Source of the DNA: Whalleya microplaca
Lineage: Eukaryota > Ascomycota > Sordariomycetes > Xylariales > Xylariaceae
DNA: 64,000 nucleotides
Direction of reading: 5' to 3'
Assembly: GCA_022497155.1 (NCBI GenBank)
Contig: MU385711.1
Coordinates: 186,001-250,000 of the forward strand
The notes beneath the pieces are model-generated. The model searched no databases. It was given only the letters and a program-made list of their open reading frames with translations, and was not told the DNA's origin. Numbering within the stretch: position 1 is the stretch's first letter; every line of letters begins with the position of its first letter. Positions 24,785 to 37,336 of the stretch are shown piece after piece. Made by a program: the position numbers and the translations under genes.

Positions 24785-26488
24785 TCACGAATTCAAAGCC
24801 TTGTCCATCTGCGTCCTCCACTTCTGACTGTTTTTTCTCAACAGCCAAATGGACACGTTCCCGCTTAGCCAACAAATGAGCCCGAGCATGGTGAACAACC
24901 AGCCATTCCCCATGGCGTTGATAAGGGGCTGGGCGACTATACCACCGGTACAGCTGAAGATGTTGCGGACAAAGTTGTTGAGGGCGACGCCGCTACTACT
25001 CCGTCGCGGCATGAACTCCGTAAGCATGGTGGTTGCGGCGCTGAACACTAGCATGCTGCCCACGCCGAAGAAGAAGTTCGCTACGGCGGGCACCATCCAA
25101 TGCTCGCCGTACTGCGCCGTCCACCCGTACCACACGAGCGCACCCGGGTAGAGCGTCGCCGAGATCCACGCGTTCTCGCGCATGCGATCCTCAGGCAGGT
25201 AGATAAGCCTCCCGTCGTCGTCGTAGCGGCCCGCCTTCTCCGCCGCGCGCACCATGATGCGATCTATCCACTGACCCCCTAGAACCGAGGCTGCGAAGTA
25301 GCCCAGCGAGTTTGGTATGTACAGCAGGCCGAGGATGAGAGAGGAGAAGTTGTATGGCGGGCCAGCGAAAACTGACTGGATCGAGATGTTAAGCACGTAG
25401 AGCGACCCAAATGTGATCGCCGCGTAGTACACCGTAAGGGCGACGGCGGGGAACCGCAGGTACATGATCACCTCTAATGGGTCAATGAAGCAGCGTTTTA
25501 AGGAGGCAGCCGCCATCCTGGTGCGAACTTGCACCGAGCGTGCGGTCGAGACGTGCGAGAGGCCCTCCAGTGGCGTTTGCGGGGGTGGCGCCGACCGTTT
25601 TGCTAGAGTCTCAGGTATGCAGAACAGAACTAGAAGGACGATGCAGGCACCGTATGCCGTGAGAAACCACATCGTAGATCGCCAGCCGAAGCCTTGCGTC
25701 AGGGCTCCACCTATGATGGGAGCAAGGAGAGGTCCCATCAAAGGCCCTAGGTAGAAGAAACCCATTGCACGGCCGCGTTCTCGGGGCTCCCAGATGTCGG
25801 CGATAGTCCCGGCGCCAACGGCCTGCACGGAGGCCGCCGCACCACCGGACAGAATCCGGAAGACGATCAACATGCTGATATTGACACTGAGGCCGCTTAA
25901 TAGGGAGAAGACGACGTTCAGAGAGAATGATGATACGTAAATATTGCGGCGCCCTAGTGTCTCAGAAAATGATGACCACCAGAGAGGGAAGATCGACATC
26001 GCAAGCATGTAAAATGCCACCGTCAGGTTCACAATGGTCGGTGAGGCTCCGAAATCCTTGGACATCTCAGGGAGGGCTGGGTAGAAGATGGCCGAGCCCA
26101 TAGGTGCAGCACAAGCGGCTAATGCTATAAACGCCGTAATAATCCATTTTACTTTGTTTGAATAGTCATACGGGCGTTCAACCTCTGGTATTAGTGTAAA
26201 TTGTGAGAGAAACCCTCGCCGTTTCAGTCTTGGCACTATTGACTGAGCTCGGGACCGAGTTGAAGCTGCCTGCGACCTAGTTCGTTCCGCCGGTGCGGTC
26301 GCCTCAATATCTTCATTGGCGGGGAACCCCTCTGGGGTTATGATATGCTCCGGAGCAGCTTCAAGGGATTTCTCTTCAGCACCACGGGTACTGGTGATCG
26401 ATTCAGAAACGTCCCCGTCTCTTGAGCGAATCCCACGAAACTCGCCGTCTTCTGCCTTTTCATCCAGGTCATCCATTCTGCTAGGCAT
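24785..26488 (-). CDS. MFS transporter, DHA1 drug:H+ antiporter (Qdr/Dtr1-like)
   Basis: Plasma-membrane antiporter of the major facilitator superfamily, 567 residues from the ATG at 26488. A hydrophilic N terminus of about 110 residues is followed by about 12 hydrophobic segments in two halves with a central cytosolic loop. Signatures: GSAIFYPALPEMSKDF after the first segment, motif-A-like SFSETLGRRNIY, the antiporter-type GPLMGPLLAPIIGG, and PETL closing the first half. These fit DHA1 members such as Qdr2/Qdr3/Dtr1 (drug, polyamine or dityrosine-type export); substrate unknown. The frame stays open another 43 codons upstream but only from GTG with no ATG before a stop, so either the start is 26488 or an unseen upstream exon exists. 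Its 3' end is about 250 bp from that of the convergent PLP-enzyme gene. Confidence 0.88.
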   Translation of the reverse strand: MPSRMDDLDEKAEDGEFRGIRSRDGDVSESITSTRGAEEKSLEAAPEHIITPEGFPANEDIEATAPAERTRSQAASTRSRAQSIVPRLKRRGFLSQFTLIPEVERPYDYSNKVKWIITAFIALAACAAPMGSAIFYPALPEMSKDFGASPTIVNLTVAFYMLAMSIFPLWWSSFSETLGRRNIYVSSFSLNVVFSLLSGLSVNISMLIVFRILSGGAAASVQAVGAGTIADIWEPRERGRAMGFFYLGPLMGPLLAPIIGGALTQGFGWRSTMWFLTAYGACIVLLVLFCIPETLAKRSAPPPQTPLEGLSHVSTARSVQVRTRMAAASLKRCFIDPLEVIMYLRFPAVALTVYYAAITFGSLYVLNISIQSVFAGPPYNFSSLILGLLYIPNSLGYFAASVLGGQWIDRIMVRAAEKAGRYDDDGRLIYLPEDRMRENAWISATLYPGALVWYGWTAQYGEHWMVPAVANFFFGVGSMLVFSAATTMLTEFMPRRSSSGVALNNFVRNIFSCTGGIVAQPLINAMGNGWLFTMLGLICWLSGNVSIWLLRKNSQKWRTQMDKALNS

Positions 26489-27790
26489 ATCCGAATGGTT
26501 TGGTATCTCCGTCGGATTAGACCTGCGGTGTAGAGCCTCGGTACGTGGAATGAGCCGAGTACCGGTATCGGTACCAGGGAGTAGAAAGTCAGAGCAGATG
26601 TTTGCAGTGTTGGCCACGATACTTGGTTGTAAGTGGAGGTTCTTGTTCTAGAGATTATCTGCCTATCTACGATTATTGCCCACGAAGGTCAAAAAGCGAG
26701 CAAATGAAGAACTAGGGAGCTCTTCCAATATAGGTGCGGGCGATTTATAGTTTAGGTTAGATGGTGAATAACTAGATGTGCATATGTATAGTCGGAAAAG
26801 TGGGTTATCAGGGAATAAGACGATGATACCGCCTCGAATGACAGATTTTGAACGAGTTTGAACTGCTTTATGAACTATTGTCGGAGGAGATTGACTCCGA
26901 TAGACAGTGAATTAGAATCATACCTACAGAATCTAGGTAAAATAAGTCAGTCAGAAGGCCAAAAGAACCGAAGGCGTAAAGCCGGCTAGTGGTTCCGAGA
27001 GTAGCAGGGGCTTCTTTGACCGGCAGTCGAACAACACTAGTTGGGGACAAGACAGTTCTCATAGTCTGTCTACAAGGCGGTAGGTAGTCTAGCGATCTGG
27101 GGAGACGCAATGACAGATGCAGGGTAGTATCTGAATGGTACTACCCATGCTCTTGAAATGATTCGGCGCCATTTCACTAGACCCCTAGGGGAAGTGCGTG
27201 ATAATGATACTTGTTATGGCTCTGATTTGACGTTGAGGTATCGTCTGTGCCTGATGTATACCCATTCCACTCTGCACAGCGTCATATGCACAGATTTCAC
27301 CGGTGCAATCTCAACGGTCGATTTCAACGGTCCACAGGCGAATCCGGAGAAAAGAAACAAAAACGCGCAGTCGTTCATTGCACACGGAAGCACAGACTCG
27401 TAACTTCTCAACACGGTTTCTTCTAAGAGACCAAGAAACAACTGAATTGACCTCTTGAAGTAAAAAGCCATGTTAGGGAATTACGCCTTGAGTTCGCTGA
27501 TAGTGGGCAGTTTGAGAGAGAGGGCTATTAGCGGCGGAAGAGGGATTCCGTTAGCCGTTGCGGCTCTCGGGTCTATGGATCCTAGAGTTGAAGTAAATGT
27601 TTGTGTAAGTTGCGAAAGTCGGAGACGATTATGTTTTGGACTCAAGGTTCAACCAACGCTGGCAGCTGGCCGGCACTGCACTGCCATAGCACTACCCATT
27701 ATTACAGTTGTAGGTACTCGCACTGCGTTCTCATTAATCATCCAATATCCAGAATAGGCACAAAATATCTTTTCTCCAAATTCAGTCAGC
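26489..27790. other. Divergent intergenic region, MFS gene and pro2
   Basis: 1.3 kb shared upstream region of two divergently transcribed genes. No supported coding sequence; the open frames at 27158-27885 lack family signatures. Confidence 0.5.
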
Positions 27791-29264
27791 ATGTCCCTGA
27801 CAAACGCATCCCCTCTGGAAGCTGCAAAGGCTGCCAAAGGTGCATCTCACGTCCTTGCTACCCTGCCCAACTCCGCCAGAAATGACGCCTTAACCGCTAT
27901 TCATGCCGGCCTCACAGCAGCCAAAGACGACATCTTAGCCGCCAACGCCCGAGATCTTCAAGATGCTCGCTTAGCTGCGGAAAATGGCCAATTGAGCCAG
28001 AGTTTGGTTTCTCGACTAGATCTCGGGAAGAAAGGAAAATGGGAGGATATGTTGAAGGGGATATTAGATGTTCGAGATCTTGATGATCCCGGTGAGCTAA
28101 GCCATCATCCGATACAGCTGGCTTGATGTGCACGTTACTAATGATAAGTCGCTTAAAAGTCGGAAAGGTGACCTTGAGGACAAGGCTTGATGATGGGTTA
28201 GAATTAACGAGAGTCACCTGTCCAATTGGCGTTCTTCTGATCATATTCGAGGCGCGGCCCGAGGTCATTGCCAATATCGCCTCCCTTGCAGTAAAATCGG
28301 GTAATGCAGCCATCTTGAAGGGTAAAATCTAATCTCCCTATTGTGACTCTATTTTGGTTTGCTTATTTGGATCCTAGGCGGCAAAGAATCCACGGAATCA
28401 TTTATCGCTATATCCAGCGTTATTTCCGCGGCTCTCGAGAAGACCCAAGTGCCTAACGGTGCCATTCAGTTGGTCACCACCAGAGATGTGATACCACAAC
28501 TGCTGGACCTGGATCAATACATCGATCTTGTGATTCCACGTGGATCCAATGACCTAGTTCGATACATCAAATCAAACACCAAGATCCCAGTCTTGGGCCA
28601 TGCCGACGGCTTATGCTCTATTTTCCTTGAGCAATCGGCAGATCCGGGCATGGCTGCTGACGTGATCGTTGATTCGAAGACCAGCTATCCGGCTGCATGT
28701 AACAGTCTAGAGACCTTATTGGTTCAGGAGTCTGCGTTGCAAACTCTTCTCCCTCGGACGGCCGAATCTCTAATAGCGAAGGGGGTCACTCTCCGCTGTG
28801 ATGCCAAGGTCAAAGCGGCGCTGACTGGCAAGCTGTCTTCCGATCTTTCGGCAAAGCTAGGAGATGCCCAAGATGCTGATTACGATACCGAGTTTCTCAG
28901 TCTGACTCTTGCAGTGAAGGCAGTAGCAGATATTCATGAGGCGATTGCGCACATCAATGAGCATGGGTCTAAGCATACAGATGCGATACTCACCTCCTCA
29001 TCGGAACTTGCCGATCATTTTATGTCTAGTGTGGATGCGGCTGGTGTCTATTGGAATGCCTCTACTCGCTTTGCCGATGGTATGAGATATGGATTTGGTA
29101 CAGAAGTCGGCATCAGCACAAACAAGATTCATTCCCGAGGGCCTGTGGGCTTGGAAGGCCTTATGATATATAAGTATAAGATCCGAGGACAAGGCCAGAT
29201 CACTGCTACATACGGTGATGGAGAGGGAAAGAAGAGTTATAAGCATGAGAAACTCCCTCTATAG
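27791..29264 (+). CDS. pro2: Gamma-glutamyl phosphate reductase (proline synthesis)
   Basis: NADPH-dependent reduction of gamma-glutamyl phosphate to glutamate semialdehyde, the second step of proline synthesis (yeast Pro2, bacterial ProA). Exons 27791-28091, 28160-28321, 28378-29264; introns of 68 and 56 bp; 449 residues, near the 456 of yeast Pro2. Visible: the DDPVGKVTL junction restored by splicing, [15 protein letters not shown], the catalytic cysteine in [11 protein letters not shown] (C262), and the C-terminal [20 protein letters not shown]. The aldehyde dehydrogenase fold is intact with no missing key residue. The gene reads away from the MFS gene and is the last recognisable gene before a 4-kb AT-rich gene-poor zone. 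Confidence 0.96.
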
Positions 29265-32200
29265 GACGATAATGTACTTATTTAGCAGGGTGGCAGCTTC
29301 GATACTTACCGGCGTTAGGACAACGAGGAGCGCGGACCAAAAAGCCAGGGTTTTCTTGTACATTCGCTCCCTTCTTCAACTACATTACAGCATGTAGTTG
29401 AAATATGCATACATCAATATCAGTTGTCTGACCTCAACGACATTTGAACGTGACTATTGTTATAGATTAACATGTCGGATGGTGATACCGTCTGGTCGTT
29501 AAGAGTTAGGAATGCCTGTATTCTGGTAACAATCAGAAGATTTTCGTACGCAACACATGTGCAGATATATATACCTAAGAGAAATAACATTGAGGGGCAG
29601 AGGCTTAATCAATCTCGAACCAGCCTCGCGCCGAAATCACTCTTCCAATGCATTAGATGACATAGAACCTTCATCGCAGATGTTCGGAATGCCTGAGTAT
29701 TCGGAAATAGCTACAGCACTTTTGTCTCAACGTAATCTTCAAAGTTGTACTTTACATATACTTCTACACACCTTGGTTTCTGACATGACCGTCTCTGCGA
29801 ATGGCGATGACATAGCCCTCGTTATGGTGGAGCTGGAGCTGGTCAAACTTCATGTATAGATAGTTGCTAAACAGATCGCAACAAGTTCGCTTTTCTTCAA
29901 AAAGCAAGTTGGATATGGCGACTTCCTTGGATTGGCTCTCGCACCACATGAGTTTCGACCACAGTGAGAGATAACCTCGAGACTGGATTGGAGCTTGGCC
30001 TCGACACCCTTCCAGATGTTAGGCTCGACCGCTTGCCAATTACCATCCGCTTGTGGGCAGTCATATTAGGGCTCCTGTGCTTTGGAGGAGCCACGATATC
30101 AATGATATCAACGTCACACATGATCGAATATCTGTCGGTTCTTAGGGCATGGACACGGCCACGACAATGTTAATGTACGGCAAGACGTCATATAGATGAA
30201 CACAGAAAATCGCATAGTTTCAGCTATGGCAGATCATCATTTATCAAACCTCAATGGCATGCCACCTGGCAAAAGCAAGCAAGGACCACTCTGACCTATT
30301 TGTGGGATTCAGAGTATGACCCAGAAGCTAAATTGCCTAGCCAATGTTTGAAGTTAACTTAGAGAAAGCGGATCAACTGGATCCGACACACTAGAGAGCG
30401 CCATGTGGCCATTATTAATAAGTATTAGGATGGAGTGGATGGTAATGGGGGTCATGAGGTTGTTTGTAAGAAGAATCGGGTAAGGCTATCGTCTGTGAAG
30501 AAAACCAAACGCTATACACTCTAAGATCCGATCGCACCAACCTGTAGACAGACAGCAGAGAAACCGAATTGCAGCTCGCTTTCTCACATAATTCAAATTC
30601 TACCAACTTCATCTGTCATGACCAAAACTCCGAGATTGAATTAAAATTAGCATCCATAGCCCAAGAGGTATATGTATCTAATTCAAGCCAAATAGCTAAC
30701 GGCATCAGAGATTGTAAGTTGACCTGATCAGGCTCAAGAAAAGTCAATACGCCAGTGATCATTATATGGAAGCGAGGCCTGTGAGACTGTTAGAAACAAA
30801 TAATGGATAAACATTAATATGAGTCTAGCTCTGAGTAGGAATGACTGATATGCATTAGAACCTCACTGAAAGGTGGCTGCGTTTTGCGTGTGTGGGATTG
30901 TGCCCGATGGACAATTGATCTCAGTTTATTTGACAGAATAGTTTTAATAGAATTACTATACTAGTACAGAAAAGGAACTAATAATAAGCAGGATAAGGCT
31001 TAAGGCAGCAAATGAAATTTAACATCAAGGGCTATGCGTCTGCCAAACAACCTTTGTATTAGTCGTATATCGGCTTAAGGCGTGGTCTATAAATGTGTGT
31101 AGGTTGGGCCTATCAGGTCTTAGTAGAAACTTACATGGAGCGTTCATTGGCAGCTCTAGACTTAGGTAAAGGCCTTGAGTTTCCCTAAAAAGTGCTTACA
31201 ATAAGCGAGGCTAGACATAATATAAGCTTTATAGGGATAAAAAGACGTGACTTGTTTATCTTTAAACGTCCTCTTAAATCCAGCATTTAAATGTTCTAAC
31301 GAAAGCCCATCATGTGTTTCTTTACATCTAATATTCTAATCGCCTAAAGATTAGCGATTATCAGACCAGCTTTATATTATAATCTAACACAATTAGCCGA
31401 GACAATGTCTTAACGAACTTTAGCAATGAAACTTATTATATATAGACCTATTACTGTTAATTAGATTATGTCTTATGTTTGTATAGGTTTTTTTATAAAG
31501 GGATACATATAGCCATTAGTTTCGAATATTATAAAGATTGTCGTAAACATAAGACCGCACCATGCCTCTATATAAAGCCTAACGATCCAAATATGCATTT
31601 AATTCACCCGGTTTACTCACAAGCTGCAATCAGATAAGTAAAAGAGAAAGACGTTCATCCAGTTGGTTTAGCCTTCACTTACAAAAGATACACCGGTACT
31701 TTCTTCCTCACAGATTATGATAAGCTCGCCCCGAGAGACTATAGTTTCTCAAGGGGATCATAATTCTTCCTAGGTAAGGTGTTTACAATTCACACGTTAT
31801 TGTGGGTTAAGCTATGATAAACTATGATATTCCATTGATTCATGTAGCGGAGTGCCATTCAGGAATTGAGGGACGTGTATAACAAGGTCTTAACCTATGA
31901 TATGGCAATTGTACAAGTCCCGCCTTATCATCATTGGTCTGGTATATATAGTATGGCTACATAGCTACTCCAAATAAACAATTATCTGGAGTGAGACGTC
32001 ACAGCCGGACCTCACCTGGATTAAGCTAAGCGGAATACGAACACTTGAACGCCAACTATTCTCTAAATACACCTTGTGTTATGCTGAGTTGTTCCTTGTT
32101 CGAATATGGAATAGTGTTGATAAGCTTGTATTCTCCTACTTCCTAGGCTGTTTAGGAGATTCCGCATGTAAAAATAATCTGCCACATCTAGATATTCCAC

Positions 32201-33555
32201 CAGTCTCACTTACTAGTACATATGCCATGCTGATTGTTGTTGTTGGCTCTCCCATTGAAACTCATATGCAGCGCATGTTCTCTAAGCTACTGTAAGACGC
32301 TGTTTTTCATCAACGTCAAAATCATTCGTGTACAATTCTCGTAGGTCTGTTCTGGTCTGCCTTATTACTGGTTCTACCCGCAACTCTACAATCACATTTG
32401 ATTCGAGGCGCTTGCCGCGTTCTCCGCCGTTAAACAGCAAAAGTATGGTCCGGTGTAGTTTTGATGTACTAATAACTCTAATCGCACCAAAAAATCACGG
32501 TTCCAGAGCTTGATAGTGCGGAATCAAAAGACAGCTACCATAAAGCATTGGTAGACATGTGTCGCAAAATGATACCTCAAAACCCGACATAATTATTTAC
32601 AGAGGCAGCAAACCGTATTTGAGCCTATTCACAATGTGGTTGCATGACTGAACTACAACTGTCCTGATGCATGAAAAGTGCATATATCCTTTATATCGTG
32701 GCTATTGATACCACCATTTCTTCCATAGACTGAAGGAGCTGTCCAACCGTTCCATGAGATGTGGCGCGTGTTAAACCGCAACGTTCTCCTCCTTTAATCG
32801 TCTTGATTGCGTCGATGTCGCTGACTGGTAGATGTCATCGGCAGGATTCTTGGGAATTGAAGGGACGTACGAGCGGTCCGATGCGCCGATCTGTTACACG
32901 TGGATTGGAAGAAACTCCGTCCTCACGAAACGGATGCGCATTACTTGCATTTGGTCTCATCAGGACCTTTTCAATGGTACCACATACTGAATCATGACGG
33001 CGAAGTGGTGAAACCGCGACTCCACAGACAGATCTCGGGAGGCCACTGCGGGTATTCATACCGATTGTGGGCACATTTGATAAGCGTTTCGCATGGAAGA
33101 TTCGACGGGATCAACGGAACAGTGTTGATGCGGCGACTCAGAGGCTTTATTTCACGGAAGATTAGGTTATAAAATTTCAAATGGCGGTGACTATGTGGTC
33201 GACTGTTGCTGGCTAGCTGAAGCAGCACGATCCACTCCGCTCGCCTCATCCGGGGCCGTCTCCCTTGCTTGTGACAAGGGCTCACAACACACCGTTGGAT
33301 AGAACCTCGATATCTTGTGGAGCCTCAGCCCCTCGCGACCATTGACAACACAGTCGATGCATCTCAGTGGGGTCATTGAATTGGGCATCATCACGAACTG
33401 CCACCTCGTTCACTTTCCCAACCCCTCTAAAGGGGCGGGTTTCCCGGTCGCTTCCATGCCAGGGACCTGGAAACGACTAGTTACTTAATATAACACTTTA
33501 CATACTAAACCTACGACCATCTTTTCCCTACTACTCTTTCCTCACTTTTCTTCAA
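29265..33555. other. AT-rich gene-poor zone
   Basis: 4.3 kb without a supportable gene. From about 30400 to 32100 it is markedly AT-rich with many TA steps and stop codons in all frames, as expected of old, mutated repeats. A 57-codon stop-free minus-strand stretch (about 31162-31332) has coding-like residues but no recognised family. Open frames at 32761-33172 are short and unrecognised. Confidence 0.5.
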
Positions 33556-34871
33556 ATGTCGGAGATGGGTCACCGTGATCAAGCAACTATCAGAAGTGCC
33601 AAGAGCGATTCGGGGTATGGGGACGATGTGTCCGAAGTGGCACACGATTGCCCGGATACTCATCCTCTAAGTAAGTTGCAGTCCTTCACCTGAGACGAAT
33701 GTGAGCCCCAAGCTCTACACCGCAGTTTTGCTAACAACGCTTTCAATAGCTATGAAGGGGTATGAGATCGGGCCAGCGTCTAAATTGCAAGTCGGCGATG
33801 TGAGTCTCAGCGTTCTAGATCGAGGAGTGTAGAGGGGAGGTTAAACGCTAACTGAAGTCTGAATCAGGTGTTCGAGTTTCTCTGGGCTGATGCTACGGAA
33901 TTCGAATGGGAATGGAAATGTCTCGGCTATACTCGGTTCATTGTCCTCCGCCATAGTGACATATTTCCTCCCCAATGTGTCTGCATGTAAGTGAGCGCAC
34001 CGTCTCCGTTATACACTTCTTAGTCCACCGATATCATAACCCCTTTCGACAGCAGCTCGGCAGAGAAGCTCCAATCACGCGTCACCACATCACTTCCAAG
34101 AAATCAACTTCATAACTAACCATTACCAAAAGACCAATTTCCACTGGTGGAAAGCGTGAATTTGCAAAACCAGGAATTGACAGCTTCCAGCAAGGCTATG
34201 TCTTTGCCAATGGTGATCCAACGCCGACCAATGACCAGCCCAATGGTGGCCCAAGGCTACCATACTCACCTGTTGGAATCGAGTTGAGGCCTGGGAAGCT
34301 ACGCGTCAAGGAAGACTCGCGTGCCAATTACGCAGATATCATCGAGATCGACCCCGATTCCCAGGTCATGGTTATCGGTGATGTGGCACGTTACTTTGAC
34401 AGAGTCCGAAGGAACGTCAACAAAGCGTACATGCGCCAGATTCTCAGGAAGGCACTGGAAGAGTACCGCGCTAGCAAGGTGGGCCAGAATCAGGCGGACG
34501 ATCAGGATTACAACGATTCCAGGTTACAGGGTGCCGACTGCGACGACGCTAGCGTGGATATCGATCAATCAGAGATGGGACCTATGGACGACTATTCGGA
34601 GCAGGAGACCGTGATGCATGAGCCGGTAAGGCGAGAGCCTGTGAAGTCAGAGCTATCGAGACGAGAATCTGTGAAGCACGAGCTTTCGAGACGGGAATCA
34701 GTGAAGCGGAGCAAGGAAGACCAGAGACTCCCGAGATCATCTATCTCGCACAGACAATCGATTTCGCATGCTTCCAAGGCTAGCGATCTGTCGCGACCTA
34801 ATGATTCACGAAGCGACCTCGATTACGATACGAAGTCTATGCATAACGTTGCTATGGCTGGGCTGAAATAG
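33556..34871 (+). CDS. DUF6590-like fungal protein
   Basis: Function unknown. Four exons: 33556-33670, 33750-33799, 33868-33986, 34133-34871 (introns 79, 68 and 146 bp), 340 residues. After an acidic, Ser-rich N terminus comes YEIGPASKLQVGDVFEFLW, then CLGYTRFIVLRHSDIFPPQCVCIPIST, and later SRANYADIIEIDPDSQVMVIG. This order (a 'K-F-x-V-G-x-V-F' entry, an RFIV strand, a 'CIPI-TY/GG' core and a late 'V-x-x-I-G' strand) fits fungal DUF6590 domains, which often occur in heterokaryon- or signalling-type proteins. The tail is charged and carries a 30-bp tandem repeat encoding RRESVKHELS-like units (34641-34710). Assignment to DUF6590 rests on motif memory, so it is moderate; the exon chain is well supported by frame. 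Confidence 0.72.
34641..34710 (+). repeat. 30-bp in-frame tandem repeat in the DUF6590-like gene
   Basis: Units start at 34641, 34671 and 34701 with GTGAAG; two full copies and a partial third, encoding VKSELSRRES / VKHELSRRES / VKRS. A weaker related unit precedes it. Confidence 0.85.
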
Positions 34872-36441
34872 CCAGATAACGAGAGAAACGAACCGACCTG
34901 CATGAACCTGGGCGTACGGCAAGGAGTTACAGGGAGACAACCCACATATTTTTATGATTCAGATGTTTGGACCTAGACTAGGATTTCCACATGTATATTA
35001 TTGGTCAAGACTGTTCAAGTCGACCGCATTCAGATAACAAGGACCTTATGAAATGCGAGGATATATTTGATAGACTAAATATAAGATTATGCAGCATTCT
35101 GCAGAATAAAGTTTGTTTGTATGATCGCGGTGAAAGCTTGCCTTGATAAAGCAGATGTTCTCATAGATCAAGACATGAGGAAAATCATTGACTGGACATG
35201 TATCAAGAGCTGTTTGTTTGAATTTACTATAATGTCAGAAATCATATTACTACTGTCCAAATAGGAGAAGGTAGTTTACGGTTCAACTTCAGATGAGACA
35301 GCTCTGAGAGACTGCCGATAGTCAGATAACAACATCTCAAATTCAATGAAAATTTCTTCCTAAGCAAGGTTCAACTTGTGGATTAATGCTTCTCAAAAGA
35401 CGTTTCACTTAGAGGAACAAGAAAAGTTAGAGTGAGGCGATTTCAAAGCCTAAAATCTCAGATCCATCACTTCAACTCACTGGAACAATCCCAAAGTGAT
35501 CAAATTGGGGGTTTTCCTTCGTAACCCTATTGTAACCCAGCGAAACCATCTTCATCGAAGATAATTATTTGTTCAAGATTTGCTAAAGAATTTGAGCGAC
35601 TATCGGGGCTTATACATGTTTCCTGCTTTCCGATGTAGTAAAGGCAGCTTAATTCACTATACTATAGGATATAGACAGTTTTTTGTACTAGATATAGCCC
35701 TGCATCTGACATAAAGGCTAGATCGAGGTCAGTATCTTTTTAGTCCTGGCTATGAAACCCAGTTAAGACTCAATCAGCCGTTGCGTAATGCTCAATAATC
35801 TCGTCGGACAGTTCATTTTCTTATGTCTTCTCAACTGCTGAGACAACGCAGCATCATCTCTTTATCTTTCCGAGAGAATAAAGTTTGCTTCAGATTTGAA
35901 GGAGTCATTTTAGTGTTCTTCCCAATTTAGTAGAGGCCACAACCTTTTTTCTAGTCACAGGACCAAGAGAGAAGGTGGGCGCGGAAATTAAACAGGGGAA
36001 CTAGCAACCTACGTGAAAGCGTGGTATCACTAGACTGCAGTAGTATGATCTATTACACACATATCACAGAGTAGGTAAGGTACTATTGCTGACTTTATAA
36101 CAGCGGTATTACTTTTACGAGCATATAATTAGTTCTGTGATAACCAGGCTTTCTACATAAGTAAACTGGGTAAGGTTACTGGTGCTACCTAATTCTTATC
36201 TATACTAAATCGGGCTAAAATAGAAGCTGACATGAGGTTTCATTTTTCAAAATAATAATGTTGGACGGGCTCGTGCCGAGAAGTCTATATACCGGATGTC
36301 TGATTATAAGAGTCAAGTTATAATATGGTGTCAGCGCATTATGAGTGAACTACACGGCTTGCTGAAGTATGAGGGCACGATTTAATCGACGATGCGATCT
36401 CTGATCTATTTTCGTCTAGAACTAGGTAGTTACATCATACT
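34872..36441. other. Intergenic region with AT-rich character
   Basis: No supported gene. An AATAAA at 35105-35110 could end the upstream transcript. The remainder is AT-rich with dense stops. Confidence 0.5.
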
Positions 36442-37336
36442 TCATCCTCCATGGGACCAAACAGAGATACAGTCCTGCACTCTCCCGTCTTCAGTGCCAG
36501 CTTCATGGGTTCTCTCTGGTTTAGCATGTAAGAGCCGCTTCAAACCTCCATCACGCGCAGGCATGTTCTCATTCTGGATTACGCCATGGTGCTCATCCGT
36601 GGGCACCTTCTCTCCAGGACGAGATAAGTAGGCAAGGTATGCGTGCGGCGGCGAAGGCCACGGCGGTCCGGGTGCGGTCACATCTTTCTCGGAGGGAAAC
36701 TCGAGACAGACGAGTCTGCTGTCCGGTGCTAGCAAGCTTGCGTGACGTTTCGCCCAGGCGGGCCTGAACGAAGGATGAAGCGCGCAGAAGAACTATGATC
36801 GTGTCAATCAGTCAGTCAGCCAACCAGCCACCAGTGACTTGGCTTTGGGGATCTGATTGTCAACTTACAGTGTAGTCAAAGATCAGGTCAAACTTATCAC
36901 CCGGGACATTTGCCTCTCGCAGCCAATCGTCCTTGAAGAAATCGCCAAGAATCCAGGTAACCGATCCACGCCTGTTGCCTTGTAACTCGCCCAAGCCCTT
37001 CGCCGCGGCGTTCTCGGCAATTTTCTTCGCTTCCTCTTGCGCCGCCGGCGACAGATCTAGCCCGATGACATCGAAGCCAAACGAGCTGAGGAGCAAAACG
37101 TCGTAGCCTCTGCCGCAGCCGGGGACGAGTGCCGTCTTCCTGACCTCCTCGCTTGGAAAGGCGAACAGCTCGGGTTTGCCCTTGAGCAGATCGTAGAGAG
37201 CCGGGCTGGGACCGCCTCGGTCCCATGGAGTGAACTCTTCTGTATAGCAGCTGTTCCACCGAGACGAGTACGCATCGGTTGAGACGCCTTTGAAATGCTC
37301 GGAAAGCGATCTTCTTCGCTCTGTCTCTTGCGCCAT
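36442..37336 (-). CDS. TPMT-like SAM-dependent thiol methyltransferase
   Basis: S-adenosylmethionine-dependent methyltransferase of the thiopurine methyltransferase family; fungal and plant members methylate thiols or halide/thiocyanate. Exon 1 is 36869-37336 and exon 2 is 36442-36792, intron 36793-36868, 272 residues. Visible: TPWDRGGPSPAL (37-48), the SAM loop LVPGCGRGYDV (70-80), the acidic strand end VIGLDLS (90-96), then VTWILGDFF and FDLIFDYTFFCALHPSFRPAWA, which is formed across the intron. The last is the 'D-Y-T-F-F-C-A-L' signature of the TPMT family. ATG at 37334-37336. Substrate is not determinable. The gene stands alone; its nearest neighbours are more than 1.5 kb away. Confidence 0.9.

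Noticed and set aside
32761..33172. Two overlapping open frames that look coding-like in places
   Set aside because: Frames break repeatedly and no family was recognised; kept only as part of the gene-poor zone.
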